This document shows positions 6,967 to 16,580 of a stretch of DNA of 64,000 bases, one piece after another. Both the position numbers and the translations under genes were made by a program. The stretch is taken from positions 248,001-312,000 of the forward strand of contig NZ_BLVP01000002.1 in NCBI RefSeq assembly GCF_013340305.1. Direction: 5' to 3'. Source of the stretch: Desulfovibrio psychrotolerans (GTDB lineage: Bacteria; Desulfobacterota; Desulfovibrionia; Desulfovibrionales; Desulfovibrionaceae). The notes under the pieces are model-generated. The model did not search any database. It saw only the letters and a program-made list of their open reading frames with translations, and was not told the DNA's origin. The first letter of the stretch is position 1, and each line of letters begins with the position of its first letter.

Positions 6967-7797
6967 TTGGATATAGATACCTTTCGCGGTGTGCACTCCA
7001 CGCGGGAAGCCGACCGCACCACGAAGCCCCACGGAGGCGCAGTAACCCGTAAGCGGTATTGGCTTGTGTGGGACGAGATGGCCGAATCCGGCACGGTGAC
7101 GGTGCAGCCGCTCTCTGCCGCTCTTGAGCCTGCGGGTGCCAAGCGTATCATCACGCGGGAGGAGTTTACGGCTCAGTATACGCCGGAACCGGGTATGGTG
7201 CCCTCGCTTGCGCGGACGCAGGATGCCGATGCCGGGGCGCGGGAACCCGCCAAGGGGCAGGCGGTGTCACGTTCCGAGCACAGGCAGACCATTGCACTGG
7301 ACGACCTCGATTTTCTGGACCGCGAAGCGGAGATGGGTCTTGCCGCTCCCACCGCTGCCGGGGAGCGGCCACCTTTGGACGGCCCCTCCGAGGAGAAGGA
7401 GCGGGAGATGCGTGCCGACTTTGGCATGGGGCTTGTCTATCTGAAGCAGGGAGACAGCCGGAAGGCATTGCGGATATTTGAAAAACTTTTGGAAGAGCGG
7501 GAGCTTGTGCCCGGCCACAAGCACATGTTCACGGATTTTGGAATCAGCCTGCGCAAGAGCAGCCTGCTTGAGATGGCGCTTAAACACCATCTCAAGGTAG
7601 TGGAACTGAGCGGGGAGGATGATCACGCCCATCACAATGTGGCGCGGATCTATTTTGAGCTGGGCGACGAGAGCAGCGCCGTGCGCTATCTGAAGAAATC
7701 GCTTGAACTGAATCCTGAGCTTTCATGCTCCGAGCGTTTTATGCGGTTTATCCGCAAAAAGCGCGGCGGCGGTGGTCCCATAAAGCTGGATATGTAG
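6967..7797 (+). CDS. TPR-repeat protein, second tandem paralogue
   Basis: This protein of about 276 residues has the same layout as the gene before it: a module with RYWLVWDEM, VTVQPL and YTPEPGMV, a charged linker, then TPRs (FGMGLVYLKQGDSRKALRIF, LKHHLKVVELSGEDDHAHHNVARIYFE). The start is uncertain. The frame is open back into the first gene, but a TTG at 6967 with GGAG ten bases upstream fits best, and GTG at 6991 is an alternative. It lies 38 bases after its paralogue and 58 bases before the AMIN-domain gene on the same strand, so all three may form one transcript. Confidence 0.75.
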   Translation: MDIDTFRGVHSTREADRTTKPHGGAVTRKRYWLVWDEMAESGTVTVQPLSAALEPAGAKRIITREEFTAQYTPEPGMVPSLARTQDADAGAREPAKGQAVSRSEHRQTIALDDLDFLDREAEMGLAAPTAAGERPPLDGPSEEKEREMRADFGMGLVYLKQGDSRKALRIFEKLLEERELVPGHKHMFTDFGISLRKSSLLEMALKHHLKVVELSGEDDHAHHNVARIYFELGDESSAVRYLKKSLELNPELSCSERFMRFIRKKRGGGGPIKLDM

Positions 7798-7855
7798 AAC
7801 CTGTAAAGCCGTATGCGCCGACAGCGTGCCGGCCTTTTGCCGCAACGAGGAATAA

Positions 7856-8707
7856 ATGAACAAGAATGTCGCCATGCTTCTCCTTTCTGTGGTGTTGCTG
7901 GCCATGATTCTGATCGTGATCAACCAGTGGGCGTTCAGCCCGACGCAGCCGCCTCAGAGCGGTGCTGATTTTTCTGATATCCTGAAGAAGTCGCCGGTGG
8001 TGAAAGTGCCGGATGACGCCCCCGGGGTGCGGGTGGCTGTGCCGGAAGGGGGCATGCAGGGCGGTAATGCTTCGGCTGCGGCCTTGTCGGCTCAAGGCCT
8101 TGCGGGCGCGGCAGGTGGAATGGGGCAGGAGGCACCGGGTATGTCTGAGGTGCCGCGCGAATCAGCTGCCTTGTCCGCAGCGCAGGACGGGGCCGTAACT
8201 GCCTCCCCCGGTATTTCCGGAGGGGCAGGCACTTCCGTGTCTCCCGCTGTTCCGGCAACTTCCGGTACAGGAGAAGCCGCAGGGGGTGTGGTGGCAAAGA
8301 AGCCGGAAAGCAAACCGCAGCAGCCTGAACAGAAGGTGGCTCCCAAGCCCGCAGTGAAACCTGCTGACCCCACGCCGGCAGCGCAGGCTCAGGTAAAGAC
8401 TTTGGCGGTGAATGAACTGCAGGCAGTGAGCTTCAGTGCCGCCGGTGTGCTGGAGGTGCGTGCCGCAGGTGCCTTTGGCTACAAGGTGTTCCGGCTTAAG
8501 CAGCCGGAGCGTATTGTGGTGGATATTACCGGCAACTTCGGCAAGCTGGTTAACCCCGTGGTGAAGCCCAATTCCATGATAACGGGGGTGCGTGTTGCCA
8601 AGCACGAAAACAGTGTGCGTATTGTCATGGACATAGCCGGGCACAACGAGCGGACATGGACAGCCGCACAGCCTGCGGGTAACAGGCTGGCCGTGACGCT
8701 CAAATAG
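7856..8707 (+). CDS. AMIN-domain membrane-anchored protein
   Basis: This 283-residue protein has one N-terminal membrane segment (about residues 5-26), an Ala/Pro/Gly-rich linker to about residue 180, and a C-terminal AMIN domain (VFRLKQPERIVVDITGNF ... MITGVRVAKHENSVRIVMD). AMIN domains bind peptidoglycan or target proteins to the envelope, often in amidases and secretin PilQ. No catalytic domain is present here. GAGG lies six bases upstream of the ATG. The gene ends in a strong intrinsic terminator. Predicted to face the periplasm from the inner membrane. Confidence 0.82.
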   Translation: MNKNVAMLLLSVVLLAMILIVINQWAFSPTQPPQSGADFSDILKKSPVVKVPDDAPGVRVAVPEGGMQGGNASAAALSAQGLAGAAGGMGQEAPGMSEVPRESAALSAAQDGAVTASPGISGGAGTSVSPAVPATSGTGEAAGGVVAKKPESKPQQPEQKVAPKPAVKPADPTPAAQAQVKTLAVNELQAVSFSAAGVLEVRAAGAFGYKVFRLKQPERIVVDITGNFGKLVNPVVKPNSMITGVRVAKHENSVRIVMDIAGHNERTWTAAQPAGNRLAVTLK

Positions 8708-8726
8708 CGGGCGGCTTACAGAATGC

Positions 8727-8760
8727 AAAAAAGCGAGGGGATGGCCCCTCGCTTTTTTTT
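8727..8760. terminator. Bidirectional intrinsic terminator
   Basis: Perfect stem GCGAGGGG-ATGG-CCCCTCGC with six A before and eight T after. It sits between the convergent AMIN-domain gene and copper chaperone gene and can serve both. Confidence 0.93.
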
Positions 8761-8801
8761 GCTGAACAGTGTGCCAAGTGGGGGCGGCTGCCCGCCGCGC
8801 C

Positions 8802-9002
8802 TTAATCCGGCACTTCAAAGCCGATGTTGATTATGGCTTCACGGACTTTGGCCTTGTCCACAGGGGCGTTTTCAGTCCATGACGCTTCGCCTTTGAGCAG
8901 GTCCACATTCACGGAGGCAACTCCAGGAACCTTGGAGACAGCCTCTGTCACGGATGCCTTGCAGTGGTTGCAGGTCATGCCTTGTACGTTAATGGAGGGC
9001 AT
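8802..9002 (-). CDS. copZ: Copper chaperone, HMA domain (CopZ-like)
   Basis: This 66-residue protein is a single heavy-metal-associated domain with the metal site GMTCNHC (residues 8-14) and the usual beta-alpha-beta-beta-alpha-beta pattern. It binds Cu(I) through two cysteines and passes it to CopA. It is transcribed away from the copA gene about 200 bases to the right, so the two share a control region. Confidence 0.93.
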   Translation of the reverse strand: MPSINVQGMTCNHCKASVTEAVSKVPGVASVNVDLLKGEASWTENAPVDKAKVREAIINIGFEVPD

Positions 9003-9198
9003 AGCGGTTCTCCGTCTGTTGCGGCAACTGCGGCGGAGTGCATATTGGCGGGAATTTTCGCGTAAACGCTCCGGGCGGTTGTCTTGTTGCGTATATTCCT
9101 TATTGTAGGTCGTACAAACTGATTACGCAAGCAGCGGAGAGCAACCGGAGGCCCTGCAGCACCTTGCAGCACCGCAGGAATATATCGGAGGACATTCC

Positions 9199-11907
9199 AT
9201 GACTGATGCATCCCGTCCCCACTCCCCATCGCAAACGGCTGATGCCGCCACTGAAGCGGAAGGTTCTTCCGCGGCTTCCTCCACGCCTTCAGCCACTCCT
9301 GTTGCAGCCATGCAGCCTGCCGGGGGTGTGTCTTCCAGAGCGCTGCGGATGCCCGTGCGGGGCATGACCTGCGCGGTGTGCGCGGGACGCATAGAGAAGG
9401 TGGTGGGAAGAATGGAGGGAGTGGAGGCTGCCTCCGTGAATCTGGCCTCCGAACTGCTGGACGTTCGTTTTCTGCCGGACGCAGTGACGCCGGAAGCCAT
9501 TGCGGAGCGGGTGCGGGCCATAGGGTTTGAGGCTCTGCTGCCTGCGTCGCAGGGGGCTGAAGATCCGGAGGATGGGGATGTTCTGCGTTTCGCCATACGC
9601 GGCATGACCTGCGCAGCCTGCTCCGCACGTATACAGCGCGTGGTGGGGGGGATGGATGGTGTGGATGGCGTGGAGGTGAGTCTTGCCACGGATACCGCCA
9701 CAGTGCGGGTCCGTCCCGGCACGGTGCACCGTGAACTGGTGGATGCCATTGTGGCGCGTGTGGCCCAGATGGGATTTGAAGCGCAGTATCTGACGCACGG
9801 TCCGGGCGATGTGGCCTCCATGTGGGAGATGCAGCAGAAAGAGACGGCAGGCCGCCTTGCGGCCATGAAGGCGCGGCTGGTTCCCGCCTTTGCCTTTGCG
9901 CTGCCGCTGCTGGTGCTCACCATGGGCGAGATGCTGGGGATGCCGTTGCCGCAGGCAATCTCTCCGCACCATAATCCGTTAGGGTTCGCACTGGTGCAGC
10001 TTGCGCTTGTGCTCCCCGTTATGTGGTCCGGAAGGGAATTTTACCGTGTGGGGTTTCGCAATCTGGCGCAACTGGCCCCGAACATGGATTCGCTCATTGC
10101 CGTAGGAACCGGAGCAGCCTTTGTTTACAGCCTGTGGAACACGCTAGAGATAGCTCTTGCCGGGTCCCACGCTCCGAGAAACATGGAGCTGGCCATGGAC
10201 CTGTATTTTGAGGCGGCGGCCGTGCTTATTGCCCTTGTTTCGCTGGGCAAATATTTTGAAACGCGATCGCGGGCGCATACCTCTGACGCCATCAGGGGGC
10301 TTATGGAGCTGACACCCGACACTGCCATACTGCTGCAGGCAGGCGAACAGAAAGAGATTGCCATTGCAGAAGTGCACCGGGGCGATCTGCTGCTGGTGAA
10401 GCCGGGCGAGCGTATCCCCGTGGACGGTACGATCACGGACGGGCGTTCCGCCGTGGATGAGTCCATGCTAACGGGGGAATCGCTCCCCGTTTCCAAGACA
10501 GCGGGGGATACCGTGGCCGGTGGCACCATGAATATGAACGGCGCACTGACCATGCAGGCAGACCGCGTGGGCGCGGACACGGTGCTGGCCCGTATCATCC
10601 GGCTGGTGCAGGACGCACAGGGCTCCAAGGCTCCCATCGCCAACATGGCGGACCGGGTGAGCCTGTATTTTGTACCTACGGTTATGGCACTGGCCGTGGT
10701 TTCCGGCCTGGCTTGGCTTCTGGCTGGGGCGGAGCCTGTTTTTGCATTGCGCATTTTCATTGCTGTGCTGGTCATAGCCTGCCCCTGTGCCATGGGCCTA
10801 GCAACGCCCACATCCGTGATGGTGGGCACGGGGCGCGGTGCACAGCTTGGCGTGCTTATCAAGAACGGGGCCGCACTTGAGGCGGCAAGCAAGGTGAAGA
10901 CCCTTGTGTTTGACAAGACAGGCACGCTCACCCACGGCAAGCCGGAGCTTGTGGCTGTTGTACCGCTTGGCGAGTTCGCACCGGGGGGGGGAGAGGATGC
11001 GGGAGGCGTTGTGTTGCGCATGGCGGCATCGCTGGAGTCTGTTTCCGAGCATCCGCTGGCGGCGGCTGTTGTGCGGGGCGCCCGCGAGAGGGGGTTGGAA
11101 CTGATGCCCGTGCGTGATTTTGAGGCTGTTCCGGGAAAGGGCGTTCAGGGGGTGGTGGACGGCAGGACGGTCCGCATTGGCAATGAAGCCTTTGTCTTGC
11201 CGCAGGAAGAAGGGACGCTGAGCGCGCAGGGTGCGGAGGGCAGGGTCGCCGGAGACGTACGGGATGGTATGGACGAGCAGGCGAACATGGGAAGGACACC
11301 GCTGCTGGTTTCCGTGGACGGAAAGGTGGCTGCGCTGCTTTCTGTTGCGGACACATTGAAGCAGGAAGCCCCCGGCGTGGTGCGCAGGCTGAAAGACATG
11401 GGCATAGCCGTTGTCATGCTTACGGGTGACAATGCGCGTACTGCGCGTGCTGTGGCTGCGGAGGCGGGCATTGATGAGGTTATTGCCGGTGTGATGCCCG
11501 ACCAGAAGGATGCCGCCATTGCCGCCTTGCAGGAAAAGAGCGCAGGCGTAGGCATGGTGGGCGATGGCATAAACGATGCGCCCGCGCTTGCCCGCGCCGA
11601 TGTGGGAATAGCCATGGGCACGGGCATAGACGTGGCTGTGGAGGCGGGAGACATAGTGCTCATGAAGGGCGCGCTCGGCGGTGTGCTCACCGCGCTGGCC
11701 CTCAGCCGAGCCACGGTGGCGAATATACGCCAGAACCTGTTCTGGGCGTTCGGATACAACGTGCTGGGCATTCCCGTGGCCATGGGGGTGTTGTATGCAT
11801 TGTTTGACGGACCGACTCTTTCTCCCATGATTGCGGGCGGGGCCATGGCCCTGAGTTCTGTTTCCGTGGTGTCCAATGCGCTGCGGCTGCGATTTTTTAA
11901 GGAATAG
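9199..11907 (+). CDS. copA: Copper-exporting P1B-type ATPase CopA
   Basis: A 902-residue heavy-metal P-type ATPase. Two N-terminal HMA domains carry GMTCAVC (Cys58/61) and GMTCAACS (Cys138/141). The membrane metal site is CPC at 528-530, the phosphorylation motif DKTGT begins at Asp572, and the SEHPL, TGDN and [10 protein letters not shown] motifs follow. This set defines Cu(I) export from the cytoplasm. The first 45 residues are a low-complexity Ser/Ala/Thr stretch. GGAGG lies eight bases before the ATG. A run of eight G at 10983-10990 encodes GGG in a surface region of the P/N domain. Confidence 0.96.
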   Translation: MTDASRPHSPSQTADAATEAEGSSAASSTPSATPVAAMQPAGGVSSRALRMPVRGMTCAVCAGRIEKVVGRMEGVEAASVNLASELLDVRFLPDAVTPEAIAERVRAIGFEALLPASQGAEDPEDGDVLRFAIRGMTCAACSARIQRVVGGMDGVDGVEVSLATDTATVRVRPGTVHRELVDAIVARVAQMGFEAQYLTHGPGDVASMWEMQQKETAGRLAAMKARLVPAFAFALPLLVLTMGEMLGMPLPQAISPHHNPLGFALVQLALVLPVMWSGREFYRVGFRNLAQLAPNMDSLIAVGTGAAFVYSLWNTLEIALAGSHAPRNMELAMDLYFEAAAVLIALVSLGKYFETRSRAHTSDAIRGLMELTPDTAILLQAGEQKEIAIAEVHRGDLLLVKPGERIPVDGTITDGRSAVDESMLTGESLPVSKTAGDTVAGGTMNMNGALTMQADRVGADTVLARIIRLVQDAQGSKAPIANMADRVSLYFVPTVMALAVVSGLAWLLAGAEPVFALRIFIAVLVIACPCAMGLATPTSVMVGTGRGAQLGVLIKNGAALEAASKVKTLVFDKTGTLTHGKPELVAVVPLGEFAPGGGEDAGGVVLRMAASLESVSEHPLAAAVVRGARERGLELMPVRDFEAVPGKGVQGVVDGRTVRIGNEAFVLPQEEGTLSAQGAEGRVAGDVRDGMDEQANMGRTPLLVSVDGKVAALLSVADTLKQEAPGVVRRLKDMGIAVVMLTGDNARTARAVAAEAGIDEVIAGVMPDQKDAAIAALQEKSAGVGMVGDGINDAPALARADVGIAMGTGIDVAVEAGDIVLMKGALGGVLTALALSRATVANIRQNLFWAFGYNVLGIPVAMGVLYALFDGPTLSPMIAGGAMALSSVSVVSNALRLRFFKE

Positions 11908-12061
11908 CAGGAAGAAAGGCAGAGAGAAGAAGCAGGTCCGGCGGCGGTCCTGTCTGAAGGGGGGGCTGATAGCCAGCTCGTCAGGCAATATCTGGGCGCA
12001 TCACATCGTATCAGCGCCCGTTCGGGCGCAGGGAAGGAAAATCAGGGCGCGGGCTGGCGGT

Positions 12062-12484
12062 CTAGTACTGCTTGATGTATTCGTCCAGACTTTCCGCCGA
12101 GCAGTTTTTGCTGACCCAGAACGCAGCCGCCCATACCATAAGGGCGGTGGCCTGCGTGTCATCCAGACGCCTGAGCTTGGCTTCAAGACTGGCCTTGCTT
12201 GCACCGTGCTTGACGTGGACATTGCCCACCTCGCACGCATCGCGGGTGCGCAGCAGCAGATAGTCCAGCCGGGTGTTTTCCGGAAGCAGCTTGGTGTCTT
12301 TGTGGGCCTCGACAATGGTTTTCAGTTCGGGAGCGGAAAACAGGCTTTTAATCTGCATGGTCGCACGGAAGAATGTGTCGACCGCCCATGGCAGAATGAA
12401 CTCCGCACCGGCGCTCTTGGTGCGGAAATAGTCCTTTAGCCACTTTTCCTGATCATTGGTTATCCGTGCGGCAACTTGTGGCAT
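12062..12484 (-). CDS. Hypothetical protein, unrecognised
   Basis: A product of about 140 residues (157 if the upstream ATG at 12535 is used). It begins MPQVAARITNDQEKWLKDYF and looks mostly helical, with a Trp-rich region near the end (MVWAAAFWVSKN). The opening resembles the start of small DNA-binding ribbon-helix-helix proteins, but I cannot place it in a family. Neither candidate start has a strong ribosome site. It stands alone between copA (convergent) and the UGPase gene. Confidence 0.6.
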   Translation of the reverse strand: MPQVAARITNDQEKWLKDYFRTKSAGAEFILPWAVDTFFRATMQIKSLFSAPELKTIVEAHKDTKLLPENTRLDYLLLRTRDACEVGNVHVKHGASKASLEAKLRRLDDTQATALMVWAAAFWVSKNCSAESLDEYIKQY

Positions 12485-12651
12485 TCGCGGCCCCCATGCA
12501 CATGGGTAGGGATTTCTTGAAGATTTTTCCCCCATGACCCCCCGGGAATCATGGCATTTGGCGCAATGCTACATCGTTTACTGCGAATACTCAAGAAACT
12601 ATCTAGAACACATCTCAAAATTGACAGCGCGCAGGTTTGGCGGGGCGTGCC

Positions 12652-14145
12652 TTATTCCTCGATGAGTATGTCGTGGTCTATGCGCATGCCTGCGGGCAGG
12701 CGCACGGGCAGGGGCGAATAGTTGCGGATGACCACATCGCCAACCACCGTAATGTCTGCACCAAAGGTTACATCGCCCTGCACGGTCAGGGAGCGGCATG
12801 CCGCCAGCGAAGGGGTGCCGTGCGGGAAATGTGCTTCCAGCCCCTCAATGGTTCCGAAATGGGCCTTGTCCAGTTCGATGACAATGGGGGGCAGCAGACG
12901 GGCGGGGTTGGGCAGCAGGGTGGCATCGCGCTTCATGACAAAGCAGTCGGACATGACAGCCAGCAGGTCTGAGCAGGACTTGACCGGAAGAAAGCGTTCA
13001 CGCGATGTCCGCACTGCGCGTGCGCCGGGAAAGCACGAAATGGCAGAACCCATGGCGCTTTCTACCTGATAGACCTTGGGGGAATGCATGTCTCTGGGGT
13101 TCACGGTCTTGGGATTCAGAATCATGGGGAGCCTGAGCAGCCCGTGACGGCGGATATGCTCTCGCAGGGTGCGCAGGTCTATCCAGATATTGTTGGTATT
13201 GAACAGTCCGTACCGTTCAATATTTTGAAACTTATCCAGATCCTCAGGCGGGCATTGGGCCAGTTCGCGCAGGACAAGGCCTCCTGACGCCGTTCGGGCC
13301 AAGTGGCCGCCCTTGCGGTCGGAGACGGTGCGGGGGGCTACTTCCATGAGGAAGGGTATGCCCTCGGCAGCGATGTAGCCCAGCAGGCGCGGGTCCAGCG
13401 TGGCCCCAAGATTGTCGGAGTTTGAAATAAAGGCGTAGCGGCGGCCCTGCCTGAGCAGAGCGTCCAGCACGCCGGAAAGGGCAAGGGCGGAAAAAAGGTC
13501 GCCGTGGCCCGGCGGGTTCCATTCCAGTTCCGGGTTTTCCGGATAGGCGGCGGGGAGCAGCGTGGCGCGGTCTACCTTGGGGAATTTGTGCTGGGTGAAG
13601 CAATAAGGCAGCACATGGGTTGCCTGCATGGCCTGAAGGGAGGCTCGGGTGTCTTCGTCCGTGCTGAAGCTGTTCATCAGGGCCAAGGGTATTTGCGCAC
13701 CCAGCGTGCTTTGCAGGGCTTCCGTCTGATGGACGATGATTTCAAGGAATGTCAGCCCGTTGCGAACGGGGATGAGCGATTTGGCGTAGGTCATGCCCAT
13801 GCCGGTTCCCAGTCCGCCGTTCAGCTTGATGACCACGGCGTGTGCCGCTTCCGCCCGGCCCCGTGCAGCATACTGGGCCAGAGAGGATATGCAGGGCAGA
13901 TCTTCCCTGCCGACGGGCAGGATGTCTGCATCGGCAATCATGCCGGTATGGTTGCGGAGGATTTCTTCGTAATAGGAATGGAACAGCGTGATGAGCTGGT
14001 GCGAAAGACCCTGTGCGGCCATTTTTTCCGCAAAGAGGGTGAAGGGATCTTTTCCGGCTGCGGGAAGGGAGGTCGCAGTGGTCTGGTGCGGCACGGCTGC
14101 GGTGTGTGGCCGCATGGGGCGGAGAAGGGTGGCGTTGTGGCTCAT
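12652..14145 (-). CDS. UTP-glucose-1-phosphate uridylyltransferase, eukaryotic-type UGPase family
   Basis: A 497-residue protein of the UDPGP family. The nucleotide-binding loop KLNGGLGTGMGM and the later FISNSDNLGATLD, KGGHLART and NTNNIWI segments mark this family. It ends in a left-handed beta-helix-like region (GDVTFGADITVVGDVVI). It makes UDP-glucose (or a related UDP-sugar) from the sugar 1-phosphate and UTP for polysaccharide synthesis. The start is the ATG preceded by GGAG. The frame runs open upstream but without family sequence. A run of nine C (minus strand) lies about 110 bases upstream. Confidence 0.88.
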   Translation of the reverse strand: MSHNATLLRPMRPHTAAVPHQTTATSLPAAGKDPFTLFAEKMAAQGLSHQLITLFHSYYEEILRNHTGMIADADILPVGREDLPCISSLAQYAARGRAEAAHAVVIKLNGGLGTGMGMTYAKSLIPVRNGLTFLEIIVHQTEALQSTLGAQIPLALMNSFSTDEDTRASLQAMQATHVLPYCFTQHKFPKVDRATLLPAAYPENPELEWNPPGHGDLFSALALSGVLDALLRQGRRYAFISNSDNLGATLDPRLLGYIAAEGIPFLMEVAPRTVSDRKGGHLARTASGGLVLRELAQCPPEDLDKFQNIERYGLFNTNNIWIDLRTLREHIRRHGLLRLPMILNPKTVNPRDMHSPKVYQVESAMGSAISCFPGARAVRTSRERFLPVKSCSDLLAVMSDCFVMKRDATLLPNPARLLPPIVIELDKAHFGTIEGLEAHFPHGTPSLAACRSLTVQGDVTFGADITVVGDVVIRNYSPLPVRLPAGMRIDHDILIEE

Positions 14146-14432
14146 GGGCACTCCGTCGGGAATATGTGTTCTGTCATGCTGCCGCAACGATGTGACAATC
14201 GGAGTGCGGGAACATGACCGGACGGTCAAATTAATGCAAAGTCCATACCTTTGGGGGGGGGATAGTGCCTTCCGGAAGAGGGGGCGGCCGTGTCTGCGCA
14301 GGCGTGCTGTGCCTCTTTTCAAAGGGTATGGAGTGCTGACCATAACACAGATAATTGCAAAGTGCATGATATTTTGGGTGGGGCGGGACAAAACGAGAAC
14401 GGCCCCCGAAGGGGCCGCAGAGTGCAGTAAGA
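14146..14432. other. Intergenic region with nine-base G run
   Basis: This region between two leftward genes contains the ubiD-family terminator (14400-14417) and a mononucleotide run of nine G at 14253-14261. No gene is visible. The promoter for the UGPase gene should lie here, but I see no convincing -35/-10 pair. Confidence 0.45.
14395..14417 (-). terminator. Intrinsic terminator of UbiD-family gene
   Basis: On the minus strand the stem CGGCCCC-TTCG-GGGGCCG is followed by TTCTCGTTTTG. It starts about 15 bases after the stop of the UbiD-family gene. The tetraloop is the stable UUCG type. Confidence 0.8.
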
Positions 14433-16301
14433 TCAGAGTATTCCGTGCAGGGGGCCGCCCGGCGCAGCAAGGGTGTCTACGCGGCGGGTGATTTCCGGGT
14501 CTTCTTCCAGAGGCGGAGCATGGAAGGACTTGAGGCGGGCATCAATGATGAGCGGCCCGGCGCATCCCCAGTGTTTGCAGTGGGTGAAGGCACCCGCGCC
14601 GTACATATCTGTTGCCGGGTCCGAGCGGGTGAAGGTGACCCACAGGAAGTTGTCCCAGTCCTTGGCGGTAAAGGCCGCATCGTCTGCCACCACCACAAGG
14701 GGCAGGCCTGCGAGCGGGACTTGCTGTCCTTCGCCATCTCTGCCCTGGATACCGTGCAGATGTTCCGCCAGCCTGAACATGGCGTTGTCGTGTTCATCCC
14801 GCGCGGCCGTGTGGCGGGGACCCTGCACCACGGCTACTCCGGGCATGAACAGGCGGGCATCGGAAAAGCCCTGGGGCAGCGAGAACCCGGTGGGCAGGGA
14901 TTCGCACAGGGGGCGTTTGCGCGGGCCGCATGCCGCCCAGATGAGCTTGGAGCCCTGATTGAGGCTTATGCCTGTATAATCCAGCGTGTCTATGGTGGTG
15001 CGGGTAATGTAGTGCAGGTCACGGGTAAGGTCGGTGCGCTCCAGCATGTGCCTGAAGAAGCGGGGAAAATCGTGCGTGTGCAGATCTGGCGCATCTTCGT
15101 GCGCTGCAATGAGCACGTACTTGGAGAGTGATGTCTGCGTGGTGCCCAGCAGGGAGAGCCCGCAGGTGATGAGTTCCTGCGGCTGGCGCTCCGCAGCGTA
15201 GGGCACGTAGCGTTCGCTGCCTATGGCCAGCAGCAGGGGATGCACCCCGGCCTGATCCACGGCATGCACCTCGCGCACGCCGTTGAAGACCGTGGGAACG
15301 AGGTCGGCAGTGAGTTCGTGGATGAATGCCCCGAACACCGTGTCTTCCTGCGGGGGGCGGCCTACGGTGGTGAAGGGCCATACGGCGTCCTTGCGGTGGT
15401 AGACGGCATCCACGCGCATGAGAGGGAAATCGTGGGCAAGGCTGTAGTAGCCCAGATGGTCGCCGAAGGGGCCTTCCGGTTTCTGTTCACCGGGGTGCAC
15501 CGTGCCGCAGATGCAGAAGTCGGCCTCGGCAAGCATGGGCAGTTCTCCGGGCCTGTGGATCATGGGAATGCGGAATCCGGCCAGCGCACCGGCAAAGAGG
15601 ATTTCTGCAATGCCTTCCGGCAGGGGCATAATGGCGGCAAGGGTCATGGCGGGAGGACCGCCCACGAATACGTTTACCTTGAGCGGCTGCCCCCGGCGCA
15701 GTGCTTCTGCGTGATGGTAGCCTATGCCGCGATGAATCTGGTAGTGCAGGCCCACTTCTTTGTCCGTTTCAAACGAAGGCCCGGTGAGCTGCACCCGGTA
15801 CATGCCGATGTTGGAACTCATGAATCCGGGCTTGTCAGGGCTTTCTGTATACACCTGCGGAAGGGTGACGTAACCGCCGCCGTCCATGGGCCATGAATAG
15901 AGTTGCGGGAGCTTGGAAACCGTGGTTTCGGCTTCCATCACCGGGCCGGTGCGCACCTTCTTGGGCATGGTGGAGTAGACGGCGCGCGGGACTCCGGCAT
16001 AGCGCCACGGCTGCTTGAAGAAGTCGAACGGGTTGACCTTGAGCGCGAAAACACCCTCCAGAGCGCGGAGTGAGTCGCGGAATATCCACCGGGTGCGCTC
16101 CATGGTGCCGAATACATTGCACACCATGGGAAACGTGGTGCCCTTGACGCGGGTGAAAAGGATGGCAGGAGCCTTGGCCCGGTATGCGCGGCGCTGGATT
16201 TCCGCCACTTCGAGGTAGGGGTCCACTTCCTGCGTAACGCGGATGAGTTGGCCGGTCCGTTCCAGATCGGCCAGAAGCTGCTGCATGTTTTTGTATCGCA
16301 C
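14433..16301 (-). CDS. UbiD-family (prenyl-FMN) decarboxylase
   Basis: A UbiD-family decarboxylase of about 622 residues, longer than the usual 480-500 because of a C-terminal extension. Family signatures include the opening YKNMQQLLADLERTGQLIRV, PAILF, the GGPPA segment, LPEGIAEILFAGALAG and the PEGPFGDHLGYYS active-site region. Such enzymes use prenylated FMN to decarboxylate aromatic acids, often in menaquinone or ubiquinone synthesis. I prefer a GTG start (AAGGA ten bases upstream) that gives the normal RYKNMQQ terminus. ATG at 16286 is an alternative. No UbiX partner is in view. Confidence 0.86.
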   Translation of the reverse strand: MRYKNMQQLLADLERTGQLIRVTQEVDPYLEVAEIQRRAYRAKAPAILFTRVKGTTFPMVCNVFGTMERTRWIFRDSLRALEGVFALKVNPFDFFKQPWRYAGVPRAVYSTMPKKVRTGPVMEAETTVSKLPQLYSWPMDGGGYVTLPQVYTESPDKPGFMSSNIGMYRVQLTGPSFETDKEVGLHYQIHRGIGYHHAEALRRGQPLKVNVFVGGPPAMTLAAIMPLPEGIAEILFAGALAGFRIPMIHRPGELPMLAEADFCICGTVHPGEQKPEGPFGDHLGYYSLAHDFPLMRVDAVYHRKDAVWPFTTVGRPPQEDTVFGAFIHELTADLVPTVFNGVREVHAVDQAGVHPLLLAIGSERYVPYAAERQPQELITCGLSLLGTTQTSLSKYVLIAAHEDAPDLHTHDFPRFFRHMLERTDLTRDLHYITRTTIDTLDYTGISLNQGSKLIWAACGPRKRPLCESLPTGFSLPQGFSDARLFMPGVAVVQGPRHTAARDEHDNAMFRLAEHLHGIQGRDGEGQQVPLAGLPLVVVADDAAFTAKDWDNFLWVTFTRSDPATDMYGAGAFTHCKHWGCAGPLIIDARLKSFHAPPLEEDPEITRRVDTLAAPGGPLHGIL

Positions 16302-16400
16302 GGGGCACTGGTCCTTGGCTGTGGGTGAATGACGCCCGCCGGGCAAACCGTGGCAAAGGTGCTGCATTTTGCGATGAAAGGCAAGCGCAAGAGGTGGCTA

Positions 16401-16527
16401 CCGGACATGCCCGGATATGCCCGGATATGCAGTGAAATGTCCGGACATGCCAGAACAGAGCCGGGGACAGGGCCGGACATGACCGGACATGACCTGAACG
16501 GAGAGAACAGGACAGGGGCCGGACAGG
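16401..16527. repeat. Helically phased CCGGACATG repeats
   Basis: Seven near-copies of CCGG(A)(C/T)ATG start at 16401, 16411, 16421, 16441, 16473, 16483 and 16519. Several are exactly 10 bases apart. One copy is part of the perfect palindrome ATGTCCGGACAT (16437-16448). They lie between an atypical regulator gene and the UbiD-family gene, both leftward, upstream of the latter. The arrangement suits an array of binding sites on one face of DNA. Confidence 0.75.
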
Positions 16528-16580
16528 ATAGGGGGAGTCCGGAGCATCGCCGGGAGAGGTGGCCGGATGAAGATGCCCGG

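Noticed and set aside
16401-16527. CRISPR array
   Set aside because: The repeats are only nine bases and mostly 10 bases apart, with no spacers of useful length and no cas genes. Binding-site array is more likely.
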